64,000 nucleotides of DNA from assembly GCF_001189535.1 (NCBI RefSeq), contig NZ_CP012070.1, positions 2,728,001-2,792,000 of the forward strand. The letters are read 5' to 3'. The DNA is from Arsenicicoccus sp. oral taxon 190. GTDB lineage: Bacteria; Actinomycetota; Actinomycetes; Actinomycetales; Dermatophilaceae. Both the position numbers and the translations under genes were made by a program. Within the stretch, counting starts at the first letter, position 1, and every line of letters begins with the position of its first letter. The notes beneath the pieces were generated by a model. It did not search any database. It was not told the DNA's origin and saw only the letters and a list, made by a program, of their open reading frames with translations. Of this stretch, positions 7,606 to 17,800 are shown in pieces.

Positions 7606-9135
7606 TCAGCGGCCGCGGCGCCCCGCAGACGAGCCGGCCGAGAAGGCTGCCGCACCCCCGCTGCGAGCCGGACGGGCGCCGCCACGGGAGCCGCCGCCGG
7701 ACGCACCCTGACGGGCCTGGCCACTCGCCTGCTGGCGCTGCTGGCGCTGCTGACCGCCTTGGCGCGAGCCGGAGCCGCCCTGCGCCGCACCGGACCCGGA
7801 GCCCTGGCGGCGGCCCTGCGACTGGCCGGACCGGTTGCCGCCGCCCTGACGTGCGCCGCCCTGTCGGCTGCCGCCACCCGAGCGGGACCCGCCCACGCGA
7901 CCACCGCGCCGGCCGGACCCCTGCTGGGCCTCGGGCGCCGACACGGCAGCGTCGGTGGCGGCGGCATACGTGCGCTCCCCCGGGACCAGGCGACGCAGGA
8001 GAGCGTGGTCGGGCCCGACACGCGTCGTCGTGGGCTTGATCCCCGCGGCGCGGGCCAGGTCGCGGACGTCCTTGACCTGGTCGTCCAGCATCATCGTGAC
8101 GACGGTCCCGGCGGCGCCGGCGCGCGCGGTGCGACCCGAGCGGTGCAGATAGGCCTTGTGCTCGACGGGCGGGTCGGCGTGGATCACGAGGGTGACGTCG
8201 TCGACGTGGATGCCCCGCGCCGCGATGTCGGTCGCGACCAGCGTCTCCACGTCGCCGGAGTGGAAGGCGTCGAGGTTGCGGGTGCGGGCGCCCTGGCCCA
8301 GGTTGCCGTGCAGCTCGACGGCGGGGACGCCGGAGCGGTTGAGCTGGCGGGCGAGCTTCTTGGCGCGGTACTTCGTGCGGGTGAAGACCACGGAGCGTCC
8401 CGGTCCGGCCGTCAGGTCGACGAGCACGGGGAGGTGGTCGTCGGCGGTCACGTGCAGCACGTGGTGCTCCATCGCGGACACCGGCGACTGCGCCGAGTCG
8501 GCGTGGTGGGTGACCGGGTCGTGCAGGTACCTCTTGGCGAGCACGTCGACCCCGGCGTCCAGCGTCGCGGAGAAGAGCATCCGCTGCCCACGCTCGGGGG
8601 TGCGGTCGAGGATCTTGCGCACCGTCGGCAGGAATCCGAGGTCGGCCATGTGATCGGCCTCGTCGAGCACCGTGATCTCGATGGACCCGAGGTCGACGAG
8701 ACCCTGCTGGGCGAGGTCCTGCAGCCGGCCGGGGCAGGCGATGAGCAGGTCGACGCCCCGCTCCAGCGCGGACACCTGCGGCCCCTGCCCGACCCCGCCG
8801 AAGACGGTGAGGGTGCGCATCCCCGTGGCCTGCGCCAGCGGCAGCGCCGCAGTCTCGATCTGGGTGGCCAGCTCACGGGTCGGCGCGAGCACCAGGGCGC
8901 GCGGCCGACGCGCCTGCCGCCTGGTCCGCGACGACCCGAGCCGCGCCAGCACCGGCAGCAGGAAGGCATAGGTCTTGCCGGAGCCGGTCCGGCCCCGGCC
9001 GAGCACGTCACGCCCGGCCAGCGAGTCGGGCAGCGTCACCGCCTGGATGGGCGTCGGCTCGGTGATCCCCCGCTTCGCGAGCTCCGCGGTGAGCGAGGTG
9101 GGCACGCCGAGGCGCGCAAAGGCATCGATGGTCAC
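7606..9135 (-). CDS. DEAD-box ATP-dependent RNA helicase
   Basis: 509 aa. RecA-like core about 1-390: Q-motif (PTPIQ), motif I GRGRTGSGKT, motif II DEAD (VLDEADHMADLG), motif III SAT (FSATLD), motif VI HRSGRTARAG. Residues about 400-509 are a disordered Gly/Arg/Gln/Ser tail (GGSRSGGGSRQGG-like repeats) of the kind that binds RNA non-specifically. It probably unwinds mRNA or rRNA structure, with RhlE/CshA-like roles in cold or ribosome assembly. Start is GTG 9135 with GGAGACC upstream. The leader could be over 100 nt if the TAGAGT at 9264-9269 is the -10. Confidence 0.93.
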   Translation of the reverse strand: MTIDAFARLGVPTSLTAELAKRGITEPTPIQAVTLPDSLAGRDVLGRGRTGSGKTYAFLLPVLARLGSSRTRRQARRPRALVLAPTRELATQIETAALPLAQATGMRTLTVFGGVGQGPQVSALERGVDLLIACPGRLQDLAQQGLVDLGSIEITVLDEADHMADLGFLPTVRKILDRTPERGQRMLFSATLDAGVDVLAKRYLHDPVTHHADSAQSPVSAMEHHVLHVTADDHLPVLVDLTAGPGRSVVFTRTKYRAKKLARQLNRSGVPAVELHGNLGQGARTRNLDAFHSGDVETLVATDIAARGIHVDDVTLVIHADPPVEHKAYLHRSGRTARAGAAGTVVTMMLDDQVKDVRDLARAAGIKPTTTRVGPDHALLRRLVPGERTYAAATDAAVSAPEAQQGSGRRGGRVGGSRSGGGSRQGGARQGGGNRSGQSQGRRQGSGSGAAQGGSGSRQGGQQRQQRQQASGQARQGASGGGSRGGARPARSGGAAAFSAGSSAGRRGR

Positions 9136-9263
9136 AAGGTCTCCGTATGACGGGGGCGTCCGCCCCGCCGGGGCACCGGGACATCTCCGGGGAGGTCGGG
9201 CCGGGAACGGACACCAGCCGACGCACCTGCGACCCGAGGCGAGGCTGGGCAGGCCGCCCGATC

Positions 9264-9269
9264 ACTCTA
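9264..9269 (-). promoter_or_regulatory. Possible -10 (TAGAGT) for the DEAD-box helicase gene
   Basis: A TANNNT match about 129 nt before GTG 9135, implying a 5' leader near 120 nt. No -35 is evident. Apart from this I see nothing in the 165 bp gap 9136-9300. Confidence 0.35.
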
Positions 9270-9300
9270 CGTCATCGGCGGCCCGCCCGGCGTCGCGTGC

Positions 9301-9573
9301 TCAGCGGCGGACGTGCCGCACGACCCGGGTGGCGGCGATCGCGCCGACCGTCAGCGTGGTCGCCAGGCACCCGATAGGCAGCGGCAGGCAGCAGCCGCCG
9401 ACGGTCACGGTCGAGCCGCTGCGGGTGCGCGTCGTCCACGAGGGGAAGGGAAACAGCCGCCCTCCGGAACGCTGCTGCTCGGCGGCGTAGGGGTCGTCAT
9501 ACGCACCGCCGCCCGACTGGGGACGGGAGGGATAGCTGGGGACGTCTCCGGGGCGAGGCTGCTGGTCGCTCAT
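9301..9573 (-). CDS. Small membrane protein, 90 aa
   Basis: An N-terminal hydrophilic, Pro/Gly/Tyr-rich segment (about 55 residues) is followed by one hydrophobic segment, CCLPLPIGCLATTLTVGAIAA, and a basic end (RVVRHVRR). This suggests a single-pass protein with the C-terminus inside. Start set at ATG 9573 (MSDQQPRPG) because upstream codons are Arg/Pro-rich and unlike protein. No Shine-Dalgarno is evident. It is divergent from the flavin-binding protein gene. Function unknown. Confidence 0.55.
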   Translation of the reverse strand: MSDQQPRPGDVPSYPSRPQSGGGAYDDPYAAEQQRSGGRLFPFPSWTTRTRSGSTVTVGGCCLPLPIGCLATTLTVGAIAATRVVRHVRR

Positions 9574-9671
9574 GGGTGGTGGCGTACCCCGAGCCCGGGG
9601 ACCTGTAGACGTGTCCGACCAGACACGCGCCACCGGTCGACAGCCGGGGCGGGCGGGCGTTGGATGGAGCC

Positions 9672-10079
9672 ATGAACGATGACCGTGATCCCGTGCGCCA
9701 GATGTCCGAGGACGAGTGCTGGGAACGGCTGCGGGGCACCACCTTCGGCCGGCTCGCGACGGCGGCGGTCGGGGACGTCCAGATCACGCCGATCAACTAC
9801 GTGGTCGTCGACGACCGGCTGGTCTTCCGCACCGCCGAGGGCGGCAAGCTCGCGTCCCTGGTCGTGCAGTCCCGCGTCGCCGTGGAGATCGACGAGGTCG
9901 GCGCGGACCACGCCTGGAGCGTCATCGGCAAGGGCGACGCCCACGTGGTGCACAGCATGGACGAGGCCGACCAGCTCGAGGAGCTCGGCCTGCACCCCTG
10001 GGTCGACACCCGCAAGGAGGTCTTCGTGCACGTGGACCTCGACGAGGTCTCCGGGAGGGACTTCCGGCTCGACCGCTGA
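9672..10079 (+). CDS. Pyridoxamine-5'-phosphate oxidase family protein
   Basis: 135 aa split-barrel flavin/F420-binding domain: FGRLATAAVGDVQITPINYVV then LVFRTAEGGKLASLV, the NimA/PNPOx-like pattern. Such proteins reduce or bind small substrates with FMN, F420 or heme; which applies here is unknown. Start chosen at ATG 9672, just after GGAG; ATG 9660 would add four residues. It stands alone, 87 bp before pta. Confidence 0.85.
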   Translation: MNDDRDPVRQMSEDECWERLRGTTFGRLATAAVGDVQITPINYVVVDDRLVFRTAEGGKLASLVVQSRVAVEIDEVGADHAWSVIGKGDAHVVHSMDEADQLEELGLHPWVDTRKEVFVHVDLDEVSGRDFRLDR

Positions 10080-10153
10080 GACGGGACGGCCCTAGGCCGA
10101 GCAGCGACCCCGCCGAGCAGCGACCCAGCCGAGCCCCGCCACCACCCGGCCGG

Positions 10154-10159
10154 TACTCT
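10154..10159 (+). promoter_or_regulatory. Leaderless -10 (TACTCT) of pta
   Basis: TACTCT ends 7 nt before GTG 10167, so transcription should begin at or next to the start codon. No Shine-Dalgarno is present. Confidence 0.6.
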
Positions 10160-10166
10160 CGTCCCC

Positions 10167-12269
10167 GTGGAGACCAGCGTCTACGTCGCGTCCGCCGAGG
10201 GCCACAGCGGCAAGTCCGCGGTGGCCCTCGGGCTGCTCGAGCACCTGACCAAGCGCTACGCGCGGGTCGGGGTCTACCGACCGGTCACCGAGGGGGTGCC
10301 CGAGGACGACACCGTGCTGGCCACGGTGCTGGCGCACGCGTCGGTGCCGCTGTCCCCCGCCGAGGCGGTCGGCGTCTCCTACGAGGACGTGCACCACGAC
10401 GCGGACGCCGCGCTGGGGCGCATCGTCGAGAGGTTCCACGAGGTCCAGGCCCGCTGCGACGTCGTCGTCATCCTCGGGTCCGACTTCACCGACGTCACGA
10501 GCCCCACCGAGTTCTCCTTCAACGCCCGCGTCGCGGCCAACCTCGCCGCCCCGGTGCTGCTGGTCGTCGGCGCCCACGGCCTGCCCGCCGCCGACGTCGC
10601 CACGGTGGTCGAGATGGCCCTCGGCGAGCTGCGCAGCAACGTCGCCACGCCGCTGGCCGTCGTGCTCAACCGCGCCGACCCCGGGACCGCCGACGGGCTC
10701 CGCCACGCCGTCGAGACGGTGCCCGCGCTGGACGGGCTCCCGACATACGTCATCCCGGCCTCCCCCCTGCTCTCCGCGCCCACGGTGCGCGACCTGCTGC
10801 AGGCCACCGACGGGGTCCTGATCTCCGGCGACGAGGCGCTGCTGGACCGCGAGGCGCTCGCCTTCGTCACCGCGGCCATGACCATGCCCAACGTGCTGGA
10901 CCGGCTGCTCGAGGAGTCGCTGGTGCTCACCCCCGGCGACCGCGCCGACGTGCTGCTCAGCGTGCTGCTCGCGCACCAGTCGAGCACCTTCCCGACGATC
11001 GCCGGCGTGATGCTCAACGGTGGTTTCGAGCTGCCCCCGCAGGTGCGGCGCCTCATCGACGGTCTCGGCAGCCGCCTGCCGATCATCACCACCCACGGCG
11101 GCACCCACGACACCGTGATGCGCCTCGCCGAGGTGCGCGGCCGGATGACCCCCACGGCGAGCCGCAAGATCGCCACGGCCGTCCAGCTCTTCACCGAGCA
11201 CGTCGACGCCGACGCGCTGCTCGCCCACCTCGCGGTCCCCGCGCCGTCGATCGTGACGCCGCTGATGTTCGAGCACCAGCTGCTCGAGCAGGCCAAGGCC
11301 GCCGACCGGCACATCGTGCTGCCCGAGGGCCAGGACGACCGGATCCTGCGCGCCACCGAGATCCTGCTCCGCCGCGGCACCGTGCGGATCACGCTGCTCG
11401 GCGTCGCCGACGAGCTGCAGGCCCGCGCCCGCGAGATCGGGGTCGACCTGAGCGGCGCGCAGATCATCGACCCGCACGACCCCGACCACGTCGAACGCTT
11501 CGCGGCGCGCTACGCCGAGCTGCGGGCGCACAAGGGCATGACCGTCGAGCGGGCCCGCGAGGTCGTGGTCGACCCGTCCTACTTCGGCACGATGATGGTG
11601 CTGATGGGCGAGGCCGACGGCATGGTCTCCGGCGCCGTCAACACCACCGCCCACACGATCCGCCCCGCGCTCGAGGTCGTCAAGACCAACCCCGGTGTCT
11701 CCGTGGTCAGCTCGAGCTTCCTGATGTGCCTCAAGGACCACGTGACGGTGTATGGCGACTGCGCCGTCAACCCCGACCCCGACGCCGAGCAGCTCGCCGA
11801 CATCGCGATCTCCTCGGCCCAGACCGCTGCGGCGTTCGGCGTCGAGCCGCGGGTCGCGATGCTGTCCTACTCCACCGGCACCTCCGGCTCCGGGGCCGAC
11901 GTCGACAAGGTCCGCCAGGCCACCGAGATCGTGCGACGCCGCGCGCCCGAGCTGCTCGTCGAGGGGCCGATCCAGTTCGACGCCGCGGTGGACCCGACCG
12001 TCGGCCAGCAGAAGGCGCCCGGCTCCCCCGTCGCCGGCCACGCCACCGTGCTGATCTTCCCGGACCTCAACACCGGCAACAACACCTACAAGGCCGTGCA
12101 GCGGACCGCCGGCGCCGTCGCCATCGGGCCGGTGCTCCAGGGGCTGCGCAAGCCCGTCAACGACCTGTCCCGCGGGGCGACCCTGCGCGACATCGTCAAC
12201 ACGGTCGCGATCACCGCCATACAGTCCACCCTGCCCGCCCCGACCGCCCAGCCGGGCGACGCCCACTAG
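10167..12269 (+). CDS. pta: Phosphate acetyltransferase
   Basis: Interconverts acetyl-CoA + Pi and acetyl phosphate + CoA. 700 aa, the long three-domain form: N-terminal dethiobiotin-synthetase-like P-loop domain (YVASAEGHSGKSAVALGLL), a central DRTGG-type regulatory domain (about 215-330), and the C-terminal catalytic PTA domain (about 370-690; VLPEGQDDRILRA, SYSTGTSGSG, FPDLNTGNNTYK). GTG 10167 is supported by the leaderless promoter. Followed 13 bp later by ackA, so the two act together in acetate overflow, acetate use and acetyl-phosphate supply. Confidence 0.96.
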   Translation: METSVYVASAEGHSGKSAVALGLLEHLTKRYARVGVYRPVTEGVPEDDTVLATVLAHASVPLSPAEAVGVSYEDVHHDADAALGRIVERFHEVQARCDVVVILGSDFTDVTSPTEFSFNARVAANLAAPVLLVVGAHGLPAADVATVVEMALGELRSNVATPLAVVLNRADPGTADGLRHAVETVPALDGLPTYVIPASPLLSAPTVRDLLQATDGVLISGDEALLDREALAFVTAAMTMPNVLDRLLEESLVLTPGDRADVLLSVLLAHQSSTFPTIAGVMLNGGFELPPQVRRLIDGLGSRLPIITTHGGTHDTVMRLAEVRGRMTPTASRKIATAVQLFTEHVDADALLAHLAVPAPSIVTPLMFEHQLLEQAKAADRHIVLPEGQDDRILRATEILLRRGTVRITLLGVADELQARAREIGVDLSGAQIIDPHDPDHVERFAARYAELRAHKGMTVERAREVVVDPSYFGTMMVLMGEADGMVSGAVNTTAHTIRPALEVVKTNPGVSVVSSSFLMCLKDHVTVYGDCAVNPDPDAEQLADIAISSAQTAAAFGVEPRVAMLSYSTGTSGSGADVDKVRQATEIVRRRAPELLVEGPIQFDAAVDPTVGQQKAPGSPVAGHATVLIFPDLNTGNNTYKAVQRTAGAVAIGPVLQGLRKPVNDLSRGATLRDIVNTVAITAIQSTLPAPTAQPGDAH

Positions 12270-12282
12270 GGAGCCGCTGACC

Positions 12283-13485
12283 ATGCCGTCCGTCCTCGTC
12301 CTCAACGCCGGGTCGTCCTCCCTGAAGTACCAGCTCGTCCAGGTCGGCACGCGTGACGTGCTCGCCGTCGGGCTGGTCGAGGCGATCGGGCTGCCGAGCG
12401 CCAAGATCACCCACACCGGCGGCGGCGACAAGGTCGCCAAGACCATCGACTGCCCCGACCACAAGGCCGCCATCGCCGCCGCGATCGAGATGTTCGACCG
12501 GGTCGGGCCGCGGCTCGCCGACGCCGAGCTCGTCGCCGTCGGCCACCGCGTCGTCCACGGCGGCGAGAAGTTCAGCGACGCCGTCCTGGTCACCGACGAG
12601 CTGCTGGACGCGCTCGACGAGCTGACGCCGCTCGCGCCGCTGCACAACCCCGCCAACCTCGTCGGGCTGCGCGCCGCGCTCGAGCTCTTTCCCGACCTGC
12701 CGCAGGTGGGCGTCTTCGACACCGCCTTCCACCAGACGATGCCGGACTACGCCTACACCTACGCCGTCCCGCACACGTGGCGCGAGCAGCACGGCGTGCG
12801 GCGCTACGGCTTCCACGGCACCTCGCACCTCTACGTCTCGCAGGAGGCCGCGCGGATGCTCGGCAAGGACCCGAGCGAGGTCAGCGTCATCGTCCTGCAC
12901 CTCGGCAACGGTGCCTCCGTCACCGCCGTCCAGGGCGGCGTCAGCATCGACACGTCGATGGGCCTCACCCCGCTCGAGGGCCTGGTCATGGGCACCCGCA
13001 GCGGCGACATCGATCCCGCGATCCCGATGCACATGGTCCGCGCCGCCGGCCTGACCATGGAGGAGGTCGACCACGCGCTCTACAAGGAGTCGGGGCTCAA
13101 GGGCCTGACCGGGCACAGCGACAGCCGCGACGTGGAGGACCTGCGCGCCTCCGGCGACGACCGTGCCCGCCTCGCGCAAGAGGTGTCGACCTACCGGCTC
13201 AAGAAGTACATCGGCGCCTACGCCGCCGCCATGGGGTCGCTCGACGCCATCGCCTTCACCGGCGGCATCGGCGAGAACTCCGTCGTCGTGCGGCGCATGG
13301 CGACCGAGGGCCTCGGCATCCTCGGCATCGAGGTCGACCCCGAGCTCAACGCCGGCCGTTCCAAGCAGGCCCACGACATCGCCACCGCCGAATCGCGGGT
13401 GCGCGTCTTCGTCATCCCGACCGACGAGGAGGGCGAGATCGCCCGCCAGACCTACGCGGTCGCCAAGGACGCCGATCTCGTATGA
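12283..13485 (+). CDS. ackA: Acetate kinase
   Basis: Acetyl phosphate + ADP to acetate + ATP, reversible. 400 aa, ASKHA fold: the N-terminal VLVLNAGSSSLKYQL phosphate motif, the family signature at about residue 185 (YGFHGTSHLYVS), GNGASVTAV, and the C-terminal FTGGIGENS. ATG 12283 with AGGGAG about 8 nt upstream. Second gene of pta-ackA; the following HipA-like gene starts 13 bp beyond the stop and may be cotranscribed. Confidence 0.97.
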   Translation: MPSVLVLNAGSSSLKYQLVQVGTRDVLAVGLVEAIGLPSAKITHTGGGDKVAKTIDCPDHKAAIAAAIEMFDRVGPRLADAELVAVGHRVVHGGEKFSDAVLVTDELLDALDELTPLAPLHNPANLVGLRAALELFPDLPQVGVFDTAFHQTMPDYAYTYAVPHTWREQHGVRRYGFHGTSHLYVSQEAARMLGKDPSEVSVIVLHLGNGASVTAVQGGVSIDTSMGLTPLEGLVMGTRSGDIDPAIPMHMVRAAGLTMEEVDHALYKESGLKGLTGHSDSRDVEDLRASGDDRARLAQEVSTYRLKKYIGAYAAAMGSLDAIAFTGGIGENSVVVRRMATEGLGILGIEVDPELNAGRSKQAHDIATAESRVRVFVIPTDEEGEIARQTYAVAKDADLV

Positions 13486-13498
13486 CGGTCGCCCGCCG

Positions 13499-14356
13499 AT
13501 GACCGTGCCCACCGCGCTCGCGCAGGCGACGGCCACCCGCTACGTCCTGCCCCTGCGCGAGGGAGGGTCGCTGCCCGGCCTCGTCGAGGCGTCCGACGAC
13601 GGCACCTACGTCGTCAAGCTGACCGGCGCCGGCCAGGGCCCGCGGGTGCTGGTGGCCGAGGTGATCGTGAGTGCGCTCGCGGCTGCCCTCGAGGTGCCCA
13701 CCCCTCGCCTGGTCGAGCTGGACCTGCCGGCGCCAATCGCGAGGTACGAGGCCGACGAGGAGGTGCAGGACGTCCTCACCGCCAGCATCGGGCCCAACCT
13801 CGGGGTCGACTTCCTGCCCGGTGCGTTCGGGTACGACGGGTCGCGGCCGCCCTCGGCGTCGCTGGCCGGCCGGATCCTGTGGCTGGACGCCTTCACCGCC
13901 AACGTCGACCGCAGCTGGAGCAACCCCAACCTGCTGGTCTGGCACGGGCAGACGTGGGCCATCGACCACGGCGCGGCGCTCTACTTCCACCACTCGTGGC
14001 CGTCGCGCGGCGTCGACCCGGGGCGTTTCGCCGCCCAGCCCTACGACGCGGAAAGGCACATCCTGCGGGGGCCTGCCGGCGACCTGGCCGGCGTCGACGA
14101 GGCGTGCGCGGCGCTGCTGACGCCGTCGGTGCTGCGCGCCGCGGTCGACGCGGTGCCAGACGCGTGGCTCACCCCCGTCGCCGACCAGCCCGGGCTCGAG
14201 ACGGTGACCGACGTGCGAGCGGCATACGTCTCGATGCTCCTGGCCCGGCTCACCGACCGGACCGCCTGGCTCCCTGGACCCCCGAGCGGGCCGCAGGCGG
14301 AGGGGCCTGCGGACCTGGCGCGGTCCCAGGACGCGCGCCGGCGGTGGACCCGATGA
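13499..14356 (+). CDS. HipA-like kinase family protein
   Basis: 285 aa. Resembles the HipA-like kinase family that travels with DUF3037 proteins: SLPGLVEASDDGTYVVKLTG (ATP-lid region), PTPRLVELDLP, then AFTANVDRSWSNPNLLVW and IDHGAALYFHH, matching the D-x4-N and D-H-G motifs of the kinase core. Start is ATG 13499, 13 bp after ackA; no strong Shine-Dalgarno. The stop overlaps the start of the DUF3037 gene (ATGA), a coupling seen widely for this pair. Unlike classic HipA there is no HipB antitoxin here. The substrate is unknown. Confidence 0.75.
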   Translation: MTVPTALAQATATRYVLPLREGGSLPGLVEASDDGTYVVKLTGAGQGPRVLVAEVIVSALAAALEVPTPRLVELDLPAPIARYEADEEVQDVLTASIGPNLGVDFLPGAFGYDGSRPPSASLAGRILWLDAFTANVDRSWSNPNLLVWHGQTWAIDHGAALYFHHSWPSRGVDPGRFAAQPYDAERHILRGPAGDLAGVDEACAALLTPSVLRAAVDAVPDAWLTPVADQPGLETVTDVRAAYVSMLLARLTDRTAWLPGPPSGPQAEGPADLARSQDARRRWTR

Positions 14357-14781
14357 GCACGCCACCGCGCACCAACGTGGCGCCGCGGGACCAGGCGCCC
14401 GTCGAGTGGTTCGGTTACCAGTACCTCGTGCTGCGGTGCGTGCCGCGGGTCCAGCGCGAGGAATTCGTCAACGTGGGGGTCGTGCTCTACAGCCAGGACG
14501 CCGGCTTCCTCGACGCCGTGGTCCACGTGGACGAGGCGCGGTTGCGGGCGCTTTGCGCGGACCTCGACCTCGACGCGCTGCGGTCGAGCCTCGCCACCGT
14601 CCAGGCCGTATGCCGCGGCGAGGCTGCGGCCGGGCTGCCCGAGGACGCCCGCCCGTGGCGGAGGTTCGGCTGGCTGGAGGCGCCGCGCTCGACGGTGCTG
14701 CAGCCGTCGCGGCCCCACGGAGGCGTGACGCGCGACCCCGCGGCCGAACTCACGGGTCTGGTCGACCGCCTCGTCCGCTGA
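14353..14781 (+). CDS. DUF3037 family protein
   Basis: 142 aa; EWFGYQYLVLRCVPRVQREE, FVNVGVVLY and LRALCADLDLDAL are the DUF3037 pattern. ATG 14353 overlaps the stop of the HipA-like kinase. The conserved pairing suggests a partner or substrate of that kinase, but no biochemical role is established to my knowledge. The 78 bp to the convergent ABC exporter contains a repeated GCCGCCGGTAGG segment and a weak stem, nothing stronger. Confidence 0.8.
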   Translation: MSTPPRTNVAPRDQAPVEWFGYQYLVLRCVPRVQREEFVNVGVVLYSQDAGFLDAVVHVDEARLRALCADLDLDALRSSLATVQAVCRGEAAAGLPEDARPWRRFGWLEAPRSTVLQPSRPHGGVTRDPAAELTGLVDRLVR

Positions 14782-14859
14782 CCCAGCAAACCCGCCGCCG
14801 GTAGGAGGATCGACCAGCCGTACTTCCCCAGGCTGATCGCGCCGCCGCCGGTAGGTGCG

Positions 14860-17800
14860 TCACCCCGCCAGGTGGGACCACCGGTCGGCCAGCGACGACC
14901 ACGGCCCGACCTCGGCCACCCGCCCGTCGACCACCACGACCACGCGGTCCGCCTGCGCCAGCGCCGCCCGCTTCGAGGTCGCCCCGACCACCGTCATCGA
15001 CCGGGACCGCAGCGCCTGCCACAGCTCGATCTCGGTGCGGGCGTCCAGCGCCGACGACACGTCGTCGGCCAGCAGCAGCTCGGCGTCGGCGGCGACCGCG
15101 CGGGCCAGCGCGAGACGCTGGACCTGGCCGCCGGACAGGCGCACCCCGCGGTGCCCGACGAGCGAGTGCGCCCCGCCGGCCTGCTCGACGTCGGGCTCCA
15201 GCCGCGCCACCCCGATCGGGCTGTCGAAGGCGCGGTCGAAGCCGAGCCGCACGTTGTCGGCGAAGGTCCCCGACAGCACCCGCGGCACCTGCCCGACGTA
15301 CGCGACCTGCCCGGGGCGCAGGAACAGCTCGGGGTCGGTGACGTCCTGGCCGTTCCAGCGCAGCGAGCCGCGGTGGTCGGCGAGTCCCGCGACGGCGCGC
15401 AGCAGGCTGGACTTGCCGGACCCGACCTGCCCGAGCAGCAGCACGAGCTCGCCGCGGTCGATGTCCAGGTCGACGTCCTCGATGCCCAGGGTGCCGTCCT
15501 CGTGCACCGCGGACAGGCCGCGCAGCGACAGCCGCTGCAGCGCCACCCGAGGCGTGGGCCCCGGCTCGGGCGCCTCGCCGGCCACCAGGTCGACGTCGGG
15601 GGGCAGCTGGACGAGGTCGGTGCCGCCCGCCATACGGCTGGTGGCGACCTGCCAGGCGCGGGTGCCCGGGGCCTCCGTGACGACGGCCCCCGCCACCCGC
15701 CCGAACCAGTCGAAACCGTTGACGGCGCTCACGACCAGCAGTGCGGTGGCGAGCCCCCAGTGGCCGGTCAGGACGCCCACCCAGGCGGCGACGGCTCCGG
15801 TCTGGACCATCACCGTGGGGACGCCGTCGAGCAGCGCCTGAACCTGGTGCTCACGCACGGCGGCCGCGACCCGGCCCGCATCGACGCGTCGCAGGTGGCG
15901 GCGCACCTCGGGCATGCGGCCGGCGAGCTTGACGGTCCGGGCCGACTCCAGCACGGACACCAGCACCCGGCCGAACCTCGCCCGGGTCGCCGACGCGCGC
16001 GCCGCGGACCGTCCCGCCACCGGCCGGCCCACCGCCGACGCGGTCGCGGACGCGGCCATGACGACGAGCAGCACGAGACCGGCGAGCCAGGTCCCGGCGG
16101 CGATCGCGGTGACCAGGCAGATCAGCAACCCGTTGACGAAGTCGACCCAGCGGTCGGCATACCGCGCATAGCGGTCGGAGTCCATCGCCCGGGCCACGAC
16201 CTCGCCGGCGGGCACCCGCTCCAGGCGTCGCTGCCCGGTCTGGCCGACCAGCACCGCCATGCGCACGCGCAGGAGCACCTCGATCCACCAGCGGGGATAG
16301 CGCACCACGGCCGCCGCGAGCGAGATCGGCCCCAGCAGCGCCACGGTCACGACGAGCACCAGCCACCACCACGGCGACGCGCCGGCCTGCAGCGCCTGCA
16401 CGGTGTGCCCCCACGCATACCCGGTCAGGGCGCCCATGGCGCCGCCGAGCGAGTGGAGCAGGAAGAGCCCGACCGCCAGCAGCCCCCAGGCCGGCCGGAC
16501 CGAGATCACGTTGCGTATGCCGCGCGCCAGCGACGACCCGTCCCCCGGGTCGCGCGGCGCGGGAGGCTCGCCCCGGCGGCGGACTGTGCCGAGGCCGGCG
16601 ACGCGGGTGCTGCCGTGCGTCTCCTCGGGCGCGGGCTCGCTCGGAGGTGCGGCGGCGGCGTGGACCTCCGTCTCCCGCGCGGCCTCGAGCAGGCTGCGGA
16701 AGGGCCCGGGCTCGCGGGCCAGCCGGGACCGCTCCCCCGCCTGCACCACCTGGCCGCCGGCCAGGACGGCGACGAGGTCGGCCCGGGCGATCGTCGAGAG
16801 GCGGTGGGCGATGAGGATGCCGGTGCGGCCCTGCAGGAGGCGCTCGGACGCGGCGACGACGCGGGCCTCGGTCAGCGGGTCCATCCGGGCGGTCGCCTCG
16901 TCGAGGACCACGACCTGCACGTCGCGCATCAGCAGCCGGGCGAAGGCCAGCAGCTGCTCCTCGCCCGCGGACAGGACCGTCCCGCCGGGGCCGAGCAGGG
17001 TGTCGATCCCCGCGTCGAGGCCGGCGACCCAGTCGGTGAGCCCGAGCTCGGCCACGACGGCCTCGACCCGGTCGCGGGGCACGTCGGTGAAGAGCGCGAT
17101 GTTCTCCGCGAGGGTGCCGGCGAGGATCTCGGTGCGCTGGGTGACGACGCCCACGGTCTGGCGCAGGGCCTGCAGGTCGAGCTCCAGCACGTCGATCCCG
17201 CCGAGGAGGACCTCGCCCGGCCGGGGGTCCACGGCGCGCGAGACCAGCGACGCGAGCGTCGACTTGCCGGAGCCGGTGCGCCCGACCAGCGCCAGCGTCT
17301 GCCCCGCGGGGACGGTCAGGTCGACGTCACGCAGCGCGAAGGCGCCCTCGTCGTAGGCGAAGCTGGCGTGCCGGAACTCCAGGCTCAGCGGACCGGGCGG
17401 CAGCTCGCGGCCGCCGGCCGGCTCGGGCTCGACGGCCATCAGCTGTCGCAGCCGCAGCACCGCGCCCAGCCCCGCCTGCAGGTCGGGGAGCTGGTCGGCG
17501 ACGCGTCCGATGTAGCCGACGAACGTCGCGGTGATCAGGAACAACGTGACCAGCTGGGGGACGGACAGCCGTCCGGTCGTGGCGAGCAGCACCCCGACGG
17601 CGGCGACGGCGGCCAGCAGCGCGTGCAGGATCACCCCGGTGCGCAGGGTCACGTCCCGCTCGAGCACCAGGACCTCGTAGAACCGCTGGTGGACGCGGGC
17701 GGACAGCCCGGCCAGACGCCGGATCGCGAAGGCCTGCCCGAGGCTGGTGCGCAGGTCGTCCTGGGCGGCGATGCCCTCCTCGAGGACCGCGGCGTGGTCG

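Noticed and set aside
13482..13502. Six-codon ORF (MTVARR) overlapping the ackA stop
   Set aside because: It only bridges to the next ATG and has no ribosome site or conservation cue.
14782..14859. Terminator between the DUF3037 and ABC exporter genes
   Set aside because: Only a weak, interrupted GATC...GGCTGATC pairing and a short direct repeat are present.
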